Below, one piece after another: positions 1 to 12,959 of a DNA stretch of 64,000 bases. The notes beneath the pieces are model-generated. The model was given only the letters and a program-made list of their open reading frames with translations, was not told the DNA's origin and did no database searches. Every line of letters starts with the position of its first letter. The stretch's first letter is position 1. The stretch spans positions 62,001-126,000 of the forward strand of contig MU839104.1 in the NCBI GenBank assembly GCA_030685235.1. The letters run 5' to 3'. The translations under genes were made by a program, and so were the position numbers. The stretch comes from Copromyces sp. CBS 386.78. Its lineage: Eukaryota > Ascomycota > Sordariomycetes > Sordariales > Sordariaceae.

Positions 1-1977
1 GGTACGTCATAACCTCACCTAAACTTGGAGTATCAGCCGGACCATGTCTGGGGATTTCCATCACGTTGCAGTGTATTGGTCGACGACAGATGTGGGTGAT
101 GATACCCTTCAGTCTCACCATCATCCTTATCCCTATCCCCGACCAAACCAGCTTAAGCTCCGTATAATTCCCGAAACACCGTCTGGTATGCACCCTCGAC
201 ACTGACCTGGACTGTCCCGAGTGGACGACAGTCAGGCAGCCGAGTCCTACCGAACGTACCGTCTCCCGTGACAGGAACCGACGAGCGAACGGGCCGAGTC
301 TGCGGGTCTGGATACATATACCACAGTATGAGACGCCAATGTCACGGCTTGAAGACAGCGGATCCGGGCTGAAGACCACGTTGTTTCCCCCCCGAGTCTG
401 TTCCGGATGGTGGTTCATCCGAAACGGCGTTGCATGGCATGAAGGATTCGGTACTAAAGCCGAATCTTCAACTTCCATCAAGCTCGTATGCATGGAGAGT
501 ACATAAAGCAAGGTTCAACAAGCAGATGGGTGGTTTGGTTCAACTCTCGGGACCGCACCCTCCCATTATCTGTGACGCTACTCACTGTGTAGAGTCGGTC
601 TCTCAGCCATTCCAAATCCAAGCCGACAGCTTGTTGTCCACGGTGCTGGGTACCTATACAATCCAAAAAAAAAAAACTCAACCTCCAGACAGGCAATTAA
701 CACTGATACCCAGATGGGAGCATTTTGGCCCTGTCATGACAAATATGAGCCGCGAGCCTGTGGTCATATGCTCAAGGTGATCCAACAGCTCGCAAACAAA
801 ACCTCAAGTTGAAACTTCAAATTCCTTGACGCCCAAACCACCGAATCCATTACGATGCCCTGGCGGAATGTTCCCACTGCCCCCAGGTCCATACATATGT
901 CTTGGTCGATATCGATTTGTTCGTACGAAGTTCGGGAAGTATGCAGTTTAGTGGTTTGGTCGGGAATAACGAACGACAGTGATACCTGGAAGTTTCATCA
1001 CCCACACTCATTTATTAACTAACATCTTACAACCCAACGTGATGGAAGTTCCCAGACCATGTCCGGCTGACATTGCAAATTCAAAGCAGTTGGTAACTCA
1101 TCCATGGTTTTTGGCTTTATGGCAGGCAAGAGCAACTCACCTGAGTTCGGGGATGAGAGAATACTTTGAGCTCCGATAAGTGGGGTTCACCCTTTATCTC
1201 GGTCCCGGTGAATCGGATAGCACCGTCTCGTTGGACGGGAAGGCGCGGTGGCTTTCGCTCTATCGAACTTGCTCTTTCCCATCGGGCCACCATCCATCCC
1301 CCATGGCCCCCATATTCAACTTGAAATTTTATATTCCACTTTGCTGCGCCATCTTGAAGCAGGCATTCGACGGAGGGGGCCGAATTGTCGGATTTTCCCA
1401 ACTTCTCACCATGACACTCTGCAACCGTCAATCACACGGTGATTGATTGATGGCCAGAAACCAAATTGACAATGCCCTTACCTTTCTTTTTGCTCTTTAT
1501 GTTTGCCGAAGTATGTACAAAATACAAAGAACCGACCTTACGTGGAGACAAATTCCCGGGACAATGGCGCCTCTCAACCAACATTATACCCGTCGTGCGG
1601 ACGCCCTCGATCCGGACCCTTGAACATTGAACTCCGGTTGCCCAGTCAGGCTATCTGGATAATGTCCTTTGCCCATCTCCCCCACGCCCCCGAGCCGCGT
1701 GTTGTTTGGTTCCATCTTTAAATCAGGAAATTGTTGACGCGACGCGCCCTGAGCTAAGCGGCGTTCACTCATCTGTTCTTAACCCATCCACCCTCCTGGA
1801 GAAGAATAAGAACATCAACTCGAATACCATATATAAAACCCCACTACTCGACCCCAAAAACGCTCCACCTTAAAACCTGCCACCGACGAGAAAACAAGGC
1901 CACCTCACTCGACCTCGCCTAAGCCAGCCTGCTCCACGATATTCGCTCTTCTAGGAGGCCGACCTGCGCTGAGAAAG
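1..1977. other. Intergenic region upstream of the O-methyltransferase
   Basis: No reading frame here looks like a gene; those longer than 60 codons are short, overlap on both strands and match no family I recognise. Only the TATA box near the downstream gene stands out. Confidence 0.6.
1830..1838 (+). promoter_or_regulatory. TATA box of the O-methyltransferase gene
   Basis: TATATAAAA lies about 140 nt upstream of the ATG at 1978, a usual distance for a fungal TATA box with a long leader. The assignment rests on position and motif only. Confidence 0.45.
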
Positions 1978-3634
1978 ATGTATGCAACACAGAGTGCCAT
2001 CCGCAGCGTTCCCAAAGGGAACAACGCCTCGAACGCCATCAAGTCGTTGAAGGCCATTCACCAGATCACTGGCCAACATCTCAACAAAAAGAATGTCCAA
2101 GCAGAGCAAAGGAACAGCAGTCCGGATTCCAATCGCGAAATGGAGGCCTTCTCAATCCTGACTGAGGTGAAGCAGTTGCTGGCATCCTCCGGGCTACAGG
2201 ATGGTGTCGTAACCCCTCCGGATTCGGGCGCATCACTGCCAGGAACGCCCCCAGGCAACAAGAGGAACATCTCTCCTCTGACCCTCCAACCAGCTGCGAT
2301 CCACTCTTCTTCCAAACCCGCCGAGGAGCCATCAGGTAGTGCTCGTGCGCCCCAGGAGGCTATCATGGGACTATTCGCGCAGATGAGCGTGGCATCCGCC
2401 ATCAATCTGTTTAAACACTGGGGCGTGTTTGACGCGATCCCCGTCCCTCAGGAAGTTGGTGGCGCTGGCGCGGAGATTCCGGCGGTTGGTATTTCCTTTG
2501 CAGATCTTGCAAAGAAGGTCAATGTCGAGGAAGCCTTGTTAAGTAAGTGGCGTCCTCCGTCTCGTGTCTGACTTCAATCTTGGGAAACTAACGACCGTTT
2601 ACCAGTTCGCATCTCCAACATGCTCACTTCGACCTCCATCCTTGGCCGGTCTCGAGACGGCCTTTACCACACATCTACATCCATTTGCATGGTCTCGACA
2701 CACCCGATGTCGGCAATGTTCTCACTATTGCACACTAACATCATCTCGGTCTCAGTGAGCCTCCCTTCCTACTTCGACACATATGGACGCCGAGAACCCG
2801 TCGGGGTCAACCATGTCCCCATCAGTTTCCATGAGGGCAAGCCAGAACTCAAGTACTTCGACCTAGTGAACCAGGACCCCAAGCGCATGAACGAGTTCAT
2901 GAAAGCCATGTCCATCACCCATTCGTTGAGGGTGCCAACCACCGGGATGTACGACATGAGCTCGGTGCTTTCCATTGCGAAAACTGGGCGTGAGACAGTG
3001 TGGGTGGACATCGGCGGTGGCGGTGGCCACATCGTTAAGCTGTTTTTGAAGGAATATGGCCATGATGGTTTGAAAGCCAGCCAGTGCGTGGTACACGAGT
3101 TGGAGGATGTCGTGGAGGGTGCCAGCAAGGCGGCTCAAGAAGACGACGTTATCAAGGATGTGAGGTTTTTGCCGCTGGACTTCCATCATCAGAGCCCCAT
3201 CAAGGGTAAGCCAGGCGTATAATTTCCCTTCCGGGTGCCGAAAGAATATGACGCTAACCCACACTATCATAGGCGCCCTCGTGTATTATCTGCGCCATAT
3301 CATGCGAGACTATTCCGACCCGGTTTGTGCCAACATTTTGCGAAATGTTGCTCGTTCCCTTTCCAGCGAAGCTCGCATCCTGATCTCCGAGCAGATCACT
3401 CCGGACAACCCTGCTATGGCCTCGCAACCTTCTTCGCAGCAAATGTACGCTGCTTTCAAGGATTTTTCCATGCTTCCCATTGGTGGAAAGGAGCGTAGCC
3501 TTTCCCAGTGGAGGTCTGTAGCCGCTGCTGCTGGATTGGAGATCTCACGCGTGCATATGGACCCAAAAGGGACTTCCCATGGCGTGGTTGAGTTGAAGCT
3601 CGCGGAGGCTGGGGGCGAGGAGGTCTCTGCATAA
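1978..3634 (+). CDS. SAM-dependent O-methyltransferase (fungal class)
   Basis: Three exons join in frame: 1978-2542, 2606-3205 and 3273-3634, giving 508 residues. The introns (63 and 67 nt) have GTAAGT/GTAAGC donors and CTAAC branch sites. The C-terminal half carries the methyltransferase fold: the SAM-binding glycine loop VWVDIGGGGGH (about residues 320-330), an acidic residue after motif II (VVHELEDV), and LRHIMRDYSD, where H397 fits the catalytic base of plant and fungal O-methyltransferases. The first 190 residues hold a low-complexity Ser/Pro/Asn linker followed by a winged-helix-like dimerisation segment (MGLFAQMSVASAINLFKHWG). Family members methylate phenolic secondary metabolites such as sterigmatocystin precursors. 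No polyketide synthase or other cluster gene lies nearby, so the substrate is unknown. The long N-terminal extension is unusual. Confidence 0.88.
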
Positions 3635-4498
3635 GAAAAAGAAGCCCCTAATCCGGGGCCGGTATGCTTTGCCAACCTTCCTCGTTGGCTTTCTCGTCTT
3701 TCTTGACTTGCTACTTTCGTTTTGACCTTGCACTAGGCGTTCGGGATATGGTGAGGGATGGTTGGGTAGACAGGAGCGTCTGGATTTTGTGTTTGGTTCT
3801 TGCAACGGAAGAATAGTTGATGGGAGCGATGGCGTAAAGCAAAGGAATTGACGTCGTGATTTACGATGGAGGCCTCGATGGAAGGAGAAAGCTGTATATA
3901 TGACTCAAATGGGAAATCTGATACCCTCATTATGCAGTATACTCAAACATGGCAGATAGTGACTGTGGTTCTCCCTGGGAGTCAGAGGAAACATAGTGTT
4001 CATAACGGCGTAGGCAAGCAGGCCATGGGTCTTACTGGGTCACTCGAGTGAATCTGCCTGTTCCATGATACTCTGATGGATAGAACTGTCACGTCCACCA
4101 CATGTGCAGGGGTTGGGGAGCGTGCTTGGGAGCTTGATAGCGACAACTCAGAACAGGGTCAGACCAAGTTCGAGAAGCAGGGAGAAAAGGCACCGGAATT
4201 AAATGTCAATCGCGTCGAGTACTTGGGGTTCGTTCCAATGTGTGGGTGCTCGCACTAGCAGCACGGAATGTGGGCAAGTTGAGAGACACTAGATGGCAGG
4301 AGGGAGGTTGGCATTCCAACTCCAAATCCCAGCCACGATATCTGCCACCTCCGCGCGCACTCGCACACGTCACTGATAGCTTTCGAGATGACCGCCATGC
4401 CCCTATTAATAAGATGCATGCCCACGGCCGCGGCGAGGTGTAGATGTCAGCGGATGTGTATCTGTCCAAAGCAAAGCTCGATAACCTTTTTCACCACC
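3635..4498. other. Intergenic region, no gene seen
   Basis: This holds the 3' end of the methyltransferase gene and the promoter of the secreted-protein gene. No supported gene, RNA or repeat was found. Confidence 0.6.
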
Positions 4499-5239
4499 AT
4501 GAACCTAACGCACTTTCTCCCTTGGAGTCTCCTACTACTCGTTCACTCAGTCCTCTCAGCCCCTTCACGCACTTGCCGTGAGAGAAGCATCAAGCACCAA
4601 GACAGGTGTGAGGACAATGCCCTCCTCCAACGGCTCGATCCAGTCGACCAACCCGACAACACGAACCGGAAGCTAGCCGAGTCCTTTTGCTCGTCTTACT
4701 TTGCAGGTCCGGCAGTTGTGCGGCCAGTTCATACCTCCCAGGTCACCACGGTGACTCCTCCGCCAGCAGTCTCGCCGAAGCCGATGGCCAAGCCACCAGT
4801 GGTACGCGTCGGAGGCCACCATCTCTTCGAGGACGAGGACGACAGCGACGACGGCGAACGGGACATGACCACCATCACAGTCACCATAACGACTACCCGG
4901 ACGGTTACCAGAACCATCATGCCGACCACGACGGTCACTACCACACAGGTGCCAGCCATATCGGTTAGAGCTCTTCCCCGGCTGAGTCGACAACGACGAA
5001 GGGCGGTAGCCAGGGCGCCGCCCATGATGGAATACTGTCCTCGACCATGGCGGGGTCAACCGGAAGATCAGATACGGAGGGCGTGTGAATGTCTTGTTGG
5101 GCGGGAGAAGGGAACGGTTGTTGGTGCAAGGGCGGAGGAGGCGACGGCGGTTGTAACGGCGCCGGAGCCGGTGCCGGATGTTACGACATTTAACAGATCA
5201 TCTCAGGTAGGTGTTGCATTCCCTATTATGTTATCCTGA
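4499..5239 (+). CDS. Small secreted Cys/Thr-rich protein, function unknown
   Basis: The start at 4499 is chosen because it begins a clear signal peptide (MNLTHFLPWSLLLLVHSVLSA, about 20 residues, likely cleavage after LSA). An in-frame ATG at 4388 would bury that signal. The mature protein has a Cys motif of the form CEDNALLQRL...FCSSYF, a Thr-rich stretch with repeated TTTVT/TTRTVT (probably O-glycosylated), a basic RQRRR site that could be cut by a kexin protease, and a second Cys cluster (YCPRPW...ACECL). This arrangement recurs in ascomycete secreted proteins of unknown role. The unspliced frame gives 246 residues. A good intron at 5207-5298 (GTAGGT donor, GCTGAC branch site) would instead end the protein after SSQ-WE at 5307, so the C-terminus is uncertain. 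Confidence 0.6.
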   Translation: MNLTHFLPWSLLLLVHSVLSAPSRTCRERSIKHQDRCEDNALLQRLDPVDQPDNTNRKLAESFCSSYFAGPAVVRPVHTSQVTTVTPPPAVSPKPMAKPPVVRVGGHHLFEDEDDSDDGERDMTTITVTITTTRTVTRTIMPTTTVTTTQVPAISVRALPRLSRQRRRAVARAPPMMEYCPRPWRGQPEDQIRRACECLVGREKGTVVGARAEEATAVVTAPEPVPDVTTFNRSSQVGVAFPIMLS

Positions 5240-6133
5240 TGGAAAATGATGGCCGGCATTATTCTAGCGGTTGCTGACTCCTCTTCCGTCCATCGTAGTG
5301 GGAATGACATGACGGCTTATTAAATAGCTCACGAGGCCCCTCTTCGGCAGGCAAACAGAGGGTTGGGGTTGATGGTGCGAAGGTGATTGAAAGATGAAAC
5401 GCTGAGCGGCTTGTGGACAGTTGCATCAAGGGGTCGAGTGTGAGACAAAGGCTGTGTATATGTATGGAATGACAGTTGAATAAGAATGAGGTGTAGACGA
5501 CCTGATGATTGAAGATCTTGAAGAAGCAAGGAGACTCGGCCCGGTGAGGTGAAACTGAGAGGAGTTTGATAGCCGGAGAAGCTGAGAGGTTGACAAAGTG
5601 GAAGTCACGTTCGCCGTTACTTGTAGGGCAACCCCACATTTTAGCTCCCAATAAGAGTCCCGTCCCTGCTTGGCGCCTAGACTAGTTCCATGTTGGGTGC
5701 CCGTGCAGGCAGCTTCCAGCGCTGCTGTGCCCTCCCCGATAGTGCGTTGATAACCCCGCCCCCAAGTAAGGTACCTTAGCCCTATAGCTCCCCCACTCCG
5801 CAGACCACAGGCGCGCATGCACTAACAGATTGGTTTGACGTCAAACGCAACCGGGAAATGGACGTCGAATTCGAGACTCGCCCGAGACCAACAACCTTGA
5901 ACAACATCTGGCCGGTCGCCAGCATTCAATCTCGATGACGGCCACCGTCTACGCTAAATAATACCACCAGACTCGAGTCGCCGTCTGGTTCTCTGTAGTC
6001 GCCATTTCCAAGCTTCGGGACCCTCGTTTGCGCGACCACACACCTTCGAAACTACCGCGCATCGCCCCCCCTCCCGTTGTCACCACATTCACACTCGACG
6101 GCAGTTTGTCGCAAATACTCGTCAATCGGCAAC
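5240..6133. other. Intergenic/promoter region
   Basis: This contains the 3' end of the secreted-protein gene and the promoter of the next gene. The minus-strand frames inside it do not resemble proteins. A palindromic TGACGTCA lies at 5836. Confidence 0.5.
5836..5843. promoter_or_regulatory. CRE/ATF-type palindrome TGACGTCA
   Basis: A perfect TGACGTCA sits in a longer palindrome (TTTGACGTCAAA), about 290 nt upstream of the ATG at 6134. This is the classic binding site for CREB/ATF bZIP factors, which fungi possess. A regulatory role is inferred from sequence alone. Confidence 0.35.
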
Positions 6134-8947
6134 ATGGCCAAGAAAAAAAAGTCTACCTCGGTCGAGGACAACGCCAGTGAGGTACAGTCGCCTGCTGTCC
6201 CCGCCACCCAAGATCCCTCAGGTGGAAGTGCAAGTGGAAGTGGAAGTGGAAGCAAGAAGACGGCAAAGACCAAGGCGTCGGCCCAGCAGCAACCGCCTCC
6301 GGTGCCGGCACTCATCATCTGTCGGAATAAGTGCGCCGTTCCCCTCCGCGACCCATAACACTGCCAATTGGCCCAAGGAAGAGCCCTCTTTGCCCGTCCT
6401 TGGTCTTCGAAAAAGTCCATGTCTTGCTCTTCATCTCCTCACTTATCCTGCTCCCATATGCGCCAGCGAGCCCTTGAACCATAGACTGACCTTGTGTCCT
6501 TGATATCAACCAGGCATTGGCGCTATATTTCGTCTTTTCATGGCCCATGGCTTCAGCTCCCCCCTGAGATCCTCGAGACTCTGGCCAACTTGAACTACAA
6601 TACCCCACGACCACGGCCTATCGATCCTTCGGTTTTCTTCGATCTTGTCAAGATCCGCCGCCTCGTCGACGATGCTACAAACCTAGCTGTACGTGCCGCC
6701 AGTGGCGTGGCAACGGTATCCCAGCACAGCATGTCCGGTGGCCCCCATCATGCTCTAGGACTTTTTGGGCCTGGAGGGCAAACGAAGCTCAGCCGAGAAA
6801 GAAAACACCGGATGAGGGAACAGGCAACCCAGAAGCTTTCCAAAGCATACCATCTAGATGAGATAGCGTCTAGTGTGGCTACAATGCAAAGTGCCTCTCC
6901 CCTCGAGGAGGTGGCCTCGCTTGTACTCCAGCGCAACCCCCAGGATGCCGACGCCAAATACGTACACTTCTTCCACGAGAAAATACCGAGCAGGCAGCTG
7001 GCCCAGTGCACCAACCTGGACGCCCTGAGTGAAATTATTTCAGAGAAATCGACCCAGGGAGAGCCGCTCAGGACCAGGGCCACTGTGAGGATTTTCAAGG
7101 AGGACTTTGAGGGCGCCGTAGCCGATTTGACGGAAGCCCTCAGGATACATCGCTTTTACCGGCTACCACAGAATGCTCCAAAGTACCACAATCATCCTCA
7201 AGCCCGACCTGGCGGACGAAGACAGGAGGACATCGTTCTCAAGGAGGAGGAGCAGCCGAATAGCTTGGAAATCCAGCTATTATTCCAACGCGCTGGTGTC
7301 TATCTGACCATTGCCTGTCAGCACGTCCAAGCTGCTTTCCCTTCCAAACATGCCGAAGCCAAGTCTGCTGCAAGGAAAGCTACGGATGTTGATGATTCTT
7401 TTGAAGGCGACAAGACTAGCTCGGATCCCATCATAACCGTGTTAACGACTGCCGAGCAAGAGGCCGAGAAAAAGGTGATGGAGGCGAGGAAGCTCGTCCG
7501 TCACAACGCCAAGCGTGCGCTGAAAGACTACATGAACTATCTGTCGCACTTCGAGTATTCTCCAGATCTACCCATCGAGATCGCCGAAGATTTTGCCCGG
7601 AAAGTCAACTACGCCGCCAATGGGGTTCGCGTCCCAAGATCGTTCTCCCATGCTTCCCGCTCTGACTCTCCCGTGACCGGCGAACCTGGCGAGAGCCAAC
7701 CTACTCACCGAATCTTTGCTCTGTCGGACCTTTTCGCGGCGTCTCCCCCGGCTGACCTGCCTCCGTATCCTAGTACGGAGCTTACACCAGTACGCCCGCA
7801 GCAACAACCGCCCAAATTCGCTGCTTACCAGACGACAACTGAGACTCTCACCTACCACCCTTTAATGAATGACGCACTACACGCCCTTCTGCTCTGCCAC
7901 TGCCTCATTCAGACCTCAGCCAAGGAGCTTCTTCGACACGCCTATATGGTAGCACGACTAGCGCGCCTTGCCGATGGTTACCCTATCTTCCAGGCTAGTC
8001 GTTCGCCGGCCCGCGCCGACTGGACTGAGGTTCTCCGAGCCTCTGGCAACTACATCCAGCTAGCCGGGACATGGGAAGACCTCTGCGCCCCGGCACCTCT
8101 CCCCCTTTTCCAGCCTTCAGGGCCGGGCGGCGGACCCGTCCCGGTAGCGTTGCCAGGCCCCGTCAGACAGAACAAAGCCCTTCCACCACCTGCCACTAGC
8201 GGCTCCGCAGAAACAGGAGCCGTCGTTCGCTTGAGCTCCGCCAACGGCACATCCAGCGTCACCGAGGCCGAAAAGCATCGCAAGGAACGCATCCAGCACC
8301 AAGCCATCATCGACGCCCTCGGAGACGACAGGATCAAAGACGAAGCCTCCTTCCGTATGGCGGTCAAAGCCCGTCAGCTGCGCGCGGAGAACGATTACAG
8401 GCTCGATAACGCCGTGGCAGCCATGGACGCCAAGCTCACTGGTCGTGATTTTGAGTCTCTTGCTTTGGAGGCGCCGCCGCCAAAGGATACTACCATTGCT
8501 AGCCCAGCAACCAACGGATCTAAATCTACATTGAAACCCACCAACGGTTCAGCGTCAACTTCGACAGCACTCACCCGCACCACCTCGAGTGCCGCTAACA
8601 GTAACGGCACGACGACAAACACAAACGGAGTCGCCAAGCCCACTGCTAACACCACGAACGGCGGAACAGCACCCCAACCGGCACAAAATATTCGCCGCTG
8701 GTCCGTAGACGACGGAAAGGAGTATCCCATCTCCACGGACCGCGCCTCGGCCATTGCGCGCTGGGTGTTGGAGGCGCCGCCTAATGCTGGACTAACCAGT
8801 GGCAACGGGGACGGAGCGACTCGAAGGAAGAAGAAGAAGGTTGTTTCGAAGGGTAGAGCTGGGTCTGGCTCTGCTGGTGGGCTTGGGCTTGGGCTTGGGG
8901 CTGCTGCCATTGCGACGGGCGCGAATTGTACGGCTAACAATACGTAG
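6134..8947 (+). CDS. Large conserved fungal protein with a TPR-like region
   Basis: Exon 1 (6134-6330) starts at ATG with a Lys/Ser-rich head (MAKKKKST), and exon 2 (6514-8947) continues in frame, giving 876 residues. The 183-nt intron has a weak GTGCGC donor and a CAG acceptor. It is accepted because the join gives an uninterrupted ICRNK-HWRYISSFHGPWLQL. Around residues 180-320 lies a TPR-like helical segment (KEDFEGAVADLTEALRIHRF, then a second helical pair). A second helical block (ALHALLLCHCLIQTSAKELL) follows near residue 560, and the tail is disordered, rich in Asn/Thr/Ser and ending with a Lys cluster (RRKKKKVV). No catalytic motif is seen. The C-terminal lysines could be a nuclear signal. 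It may be a scaffold; the function is unknown. Confidence 0.75.
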
Positions 8948-9900
8948 TGGTATTGCTTAGGTTAAGCTTAGAGAGAGAGTATGTGCGTGTGACAGACTCT
9001 GACAACATGATTTTTTTGGATCAAGCAAAACCAAGTAGTGTTTATTGAGCAGCGAATAGTGAATAGTTCTTTGTGGGACGTCAACATCGCTCAGATAAAG
9101 ACAAGAGTGTAGATGTCTTATGTTCTTCCTTATTCGATATGTCCCCTAACGATCGTCAAAAATTCCACGACTGTCATTCCAGTAGCCTGTGGCATCACTA
9201 TCTATCTAACAGACTCGAACTACTACGGTGAGCAAATCTGTCAAAGAGGAATCTAATGAAGTTATAGCACATGTCAAACAACCTCAACTGCCCCTGTAGC
9301 GTACTTGTACGCCCACTTCATCATGATGAATGAAACAATATGAAAAAAGAAACATCTTCTTAAGACGTATCTACACCTAACGATCGTCGAGATTGGTTGG
9401 ATTGTTAGTAGCCTCCAGACGCCTTGGCATTTTTACACTAATCTATGTACTGCGGCATGGTGTCAGTTTGGTTAGAGTAGGAATATAAATTAAGCCTATC
9501 GTATGTTTCCACATTCGCGGCTTTCGGATCATGGAAGCCAGACTCCTTTGGATGTTATCAAATTATACCGACTACCTACTCCTTGCTACCTGCTACCGAT
9601 ATATCCAACGAACCGGCTCCATACACCAAGTAGGTAACTAAAATCAGATCTTGCCGCCCGCGCCGGTCCGTCCACCTATCCCAAATCCCATCCAAACATC
9701 CAAGGTATTTGTAGCCTCTTCCAACGATATAACACCGTCCCATCCTTACACCAATCACCCAGACAAAGGTCCAGATCTCTAAGCCCAAGAAGCGCAAGGG
9801 CTCCCATCTTTTCCAAGATGATCGTTATCCAAAAAAAGAAAAACCGACTCACTCACTCCTCTCCATCAACCCAACAACAACATGATTACCTCGCTCCCCA
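8948..9900. other. Convergent intergenic region, no gene seen
   Basis: This separates the 3' ends of the TPR-like gene and the first Zn2Cys6 factor. The sequence is AT-leaning, and no gene, RNA or repeat was recognised. Confidence 0.6.
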
Positions 9901-12900
9901 TCACGAAGTCTCCATCTTCAAAAACATGTCAATCTCCGCCATCCCCTCCGTCTCCAACACGTCCATCAACTCATCCTGCTGTTCCTGGCTGAGACTTCCC
10001 TGTCTCTGATCAGACCAGTGCGTCGCCCAGACGTTATTCATGTTACCGTTATTGTTTGGCGGCAACCCTCCGATGCTTCCGCTATGCATTGGAGGCGGTT
10101 GAGCTCCCCAGGGTACTCCCACGCCCGGATTACCGTTAGAAGCACCAAGACCGTTGGGGTTGTTATTGTTGTTGGTGTTAGCCCAAGCAGATCCCCACCC
10201 ATTCGAGGTAGGCGGTGGGCCGCGGTTGAGCGAGTAATTGTCGCTGAACCGGGTGAGCCAGAGGCCGAGGCCGGGGTTGAGCATGACGTCGTTTGTGGTC
10301 CCAGAGAGAGAGATGCTGCCTCTGCTTGAGGAGAAGGTGTGTGGTGAAAGGAGCGGTGGTGGGGGGTTGAACCAGGCTTGCTGCGCGGTCGTTGTCGTTG
10401 TCGGTATTAGCGGCGGTGCTTGTTGCGGGAGGGGCATTGCTGGGCTGGGGGCGAGGTGGTAGGCTGTGAGGGGCTCGGTTGTTATTGGGAGCGTGTTGAC
10501 GGGGATGTGTTGCAGTGGTGTTGGCGGGAGGGTTGTGGGTGGGTTGAATGCTCCCGGCATGGCGATAGGGGTGGGGGGGTCGGTAGGTGGTGATATCGAC
10601 GGTTCGAAACGTCCTGTTGGTGACCCTTGAGCGTCTACCGGGGCATTGTGGTTAACAGAGGTGGTTTCGGGCGCCCAGTGAGAAAGCCTTCGACCGGGAT
10701 CCGTCGATGGACTTCCGAAAATGGAATTGGAGCGGAACATGGGTTGGGAAGGGCGGAATGGTGAGTTGTGGAGATCTGTTGGCGGCTCCTGTTCGGGAGT
10801 GCCGTCGAAGACGTAGCGGAAGCTAGGAGCCTGGAAGATCGGTGTCCCCTTATCCTGGGGCGTTGGTGTTATTTGCGGCGTTGCCAACATATCTGGACTC
10901 GAGATGGTGGAATTAAGCAAGCCGGGTTGACCAAAGCCGTTTGCGTTCGGCAAGTGCTGAATGCCTGGAGTAGGACTGATGGGCTCTTCTTTGATGTGAT
11001 AGCGGCGTAGAGAGACCGAGATCAAGACGTCGTAAAATCCCGAAACGGCTTGTGGTTCTGGCAAGAATTCGGAGCATTGATCAAATATATCCAACGCCGT
11101 GTCCGTGATATCCTTGACTTCATCTGCGGAGTGGTCGGCTCGAACATCCGCGTAAGAAACGGACCACAGCAGAGTACTCAACGCTGTGTGGATTGTCGAA
11201 AGAAAAATATATGTGATATCGACGGCCGATGCCTTGATTTGTGTGCTTGAAAGCTCGATGACTTGGCGGGACGCGTCGTAGCACTTTGCGGCGGCTGTAG
11301 CAGATGGGTCTGGTATTTGCGGCGATGGTCGATGCAAAGAGATCATCATATTGTGGAAGTAGAACGCAAACCTGCGAATTCTAGGGTTAGCGATAGAAAC
11401 AGCACATGTTGTAAAAGGCCGGAAAACATACAAAGTTTTGCACCATGACTCGGCCTTCTCAGGAGCAGAATCTCGCCACTCCTCCAGCTTTTTCTGCATC
11501 TTTGCAACCCAGCAATGTTCTTCATTGTTGACGTTGGGCATGGTTTGCTCATACAAGACTCGTCGTATTTCGGCTTGCAAGAGGGTCATGTTGCAAAAGT
11601 GTATGGCCACCAGCTTTCTCACACAAGCAGGCCCGGGCTTGATACCATCCGGGGTGATGTTTTCATCCGAGAGGCTCTCAAAAAACTTGAGGTTGATCGC
11701 GTCATGACTCTTGGAGAAACCGTTCGGTCGTCCAGTGATGTAAGCCAGACCCAACTCGTTATTGATGGTTACCCAAGCCAGTCGTCTTCGCATATCGAGC
11801 GTCTGCTCATCAACCCCTGAGGAAATAGTCTGTTCGTCCACGATGTTGAGCTGCTGACAAAGCTTAGTCGCCAGTCCAGCAATGTAATAGCCAGGTGCTT
11901 TGTAGGGGCACAAGAGGTAGTACTGAGCGAGGAGAATGATACATTGTAGCGATTTGAGGTCTCGGGGCTGTATGACCTGCCAGAAGTACTCGGTAGCGGC
12001 GATGTAGAAACTGTCGGCGAGACCGGCGAACTGCGACGACAATTTGCGCAAACCTATGGCAAACACCATGTGTACGACAAACCTCTTGTAGGGGTCCATG
12101 TCGCCGTCGTACACGTCGTTTACGTTTTCCTCAAGGACCTTTTCGTGGAGGATTGGCGCCCATATCTGCGCTCGCTGGATGTAGACTTCGAGAAGCTTGT
12201 CGGCTGTGGCGCGCTTCGGCAGTTGCTGAACCGGAATCTCACTGATCAAGGGGTAGCTCTTCTTGCGCCCTGTCGAGATGCTCTGCATACGGTTTGCCCT
12301 GTCGACTGGGCGGGTAACGCTCTCGGGTAGCAGATTCGCAAAGGACTCGGATTCCATACAGCGCTTAGCCTCCTCCATCAAGGATCTCTGCAGGGCGACA
12401 CCACTGCTGGGCCCAAACCAGTAAGAGATGTCATCGGTAACGCTGGGTCGCACCAAGCTGCTGGACAGATCGGGACTCTGTCGGCGATCCTGTGGGTCTG
12501 GTTCATCGGTCTTGAACTGAGCAAGCTCGTCGCTAAGGTGGCGCAGCTTGTCCCGTAGCTTGACAACGTAGGAGCGGCTGACCTTCCTTTGCAAGGTCGA
12601 GTCCCAGTATTCGCAAACGGCGCCCGCTCGCTCGCAGGGCATGCATCGAGGTAAGGAGGTGCCGCATCTGGTTTTCCGCTACATGGGACGAAAGCTGGGG
12701 TTAGCATGTGGTAGCACGTAGTAGCTCGACAAGTGGGGAAAAGACACACCTGGCGACATCTGCAGCATGCCGTCAACGTGTATCCCAGGTTGGAGGCATC
12801 GCGGCGTGGGGGACGAGGCGCGGGAGGCCTGTGTTGCTGTTGGGTCGGAAAGGGGAAGTAAGAGGGCGTAGCTGGTGGTTGTGGTTGTAGGTGTTGCTGT

Positions 12901-12959
12901 GAAGATCTTCGTTCGGCGATAGAGCCCAGGGCCCGGCGGACGATCTCGGCAGCATCCAT
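9901..12959 (-). CDS. Zn2Cys6 transcription factor with fungal-specific TF domain
   Basis: Minus-strand exons are 12959-12750, 12678-11432 and 11371-9901, giving about 975 residues. The zinc cluster is made by joining exons 1 and 2 (CCRCRQ-RKTRCGTSLPRC) and fits CX2CX6CX6CX2CX6C at residues 65-94. A linker and a coiled segment (SYVVKLRDKLRHLSDELAQF) follow, as in Gal4-type dimers. The middle region has the fungal-specific regulatory domain, with MRRRLAWVTINNELGLAYITGRP and, after splicing, FAFYFHNMMISLHRPSP. The C-terminal third is disordered and rich in Pro/Asn/Ser. A second intron, 11431-11372, is exactly 60 nt and in frame, so it would be missed by ORF calling. The gene is divergent from the factor at 14385. 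Target genes are unknown. Confidence 0.88.

Noticed and set aside
430..780. 116-codon plus-strand frame near the window start
   Set aside because: No domain, a poly-A-derived lysine run and overlapping antisense frame; likely chance.
4687..5059. His/Asp-rich and Arg-rich frames overlapping the secreted-protein gene
   Set aside because: They are shifted-frame and antisense reads of the Thr-rich ACC/ACG repeats.
8395..8940. 181-codon minus-strand frame
   Set aside because: It is the antisense shadow of the low-complexity tail of the TPR-like gene.
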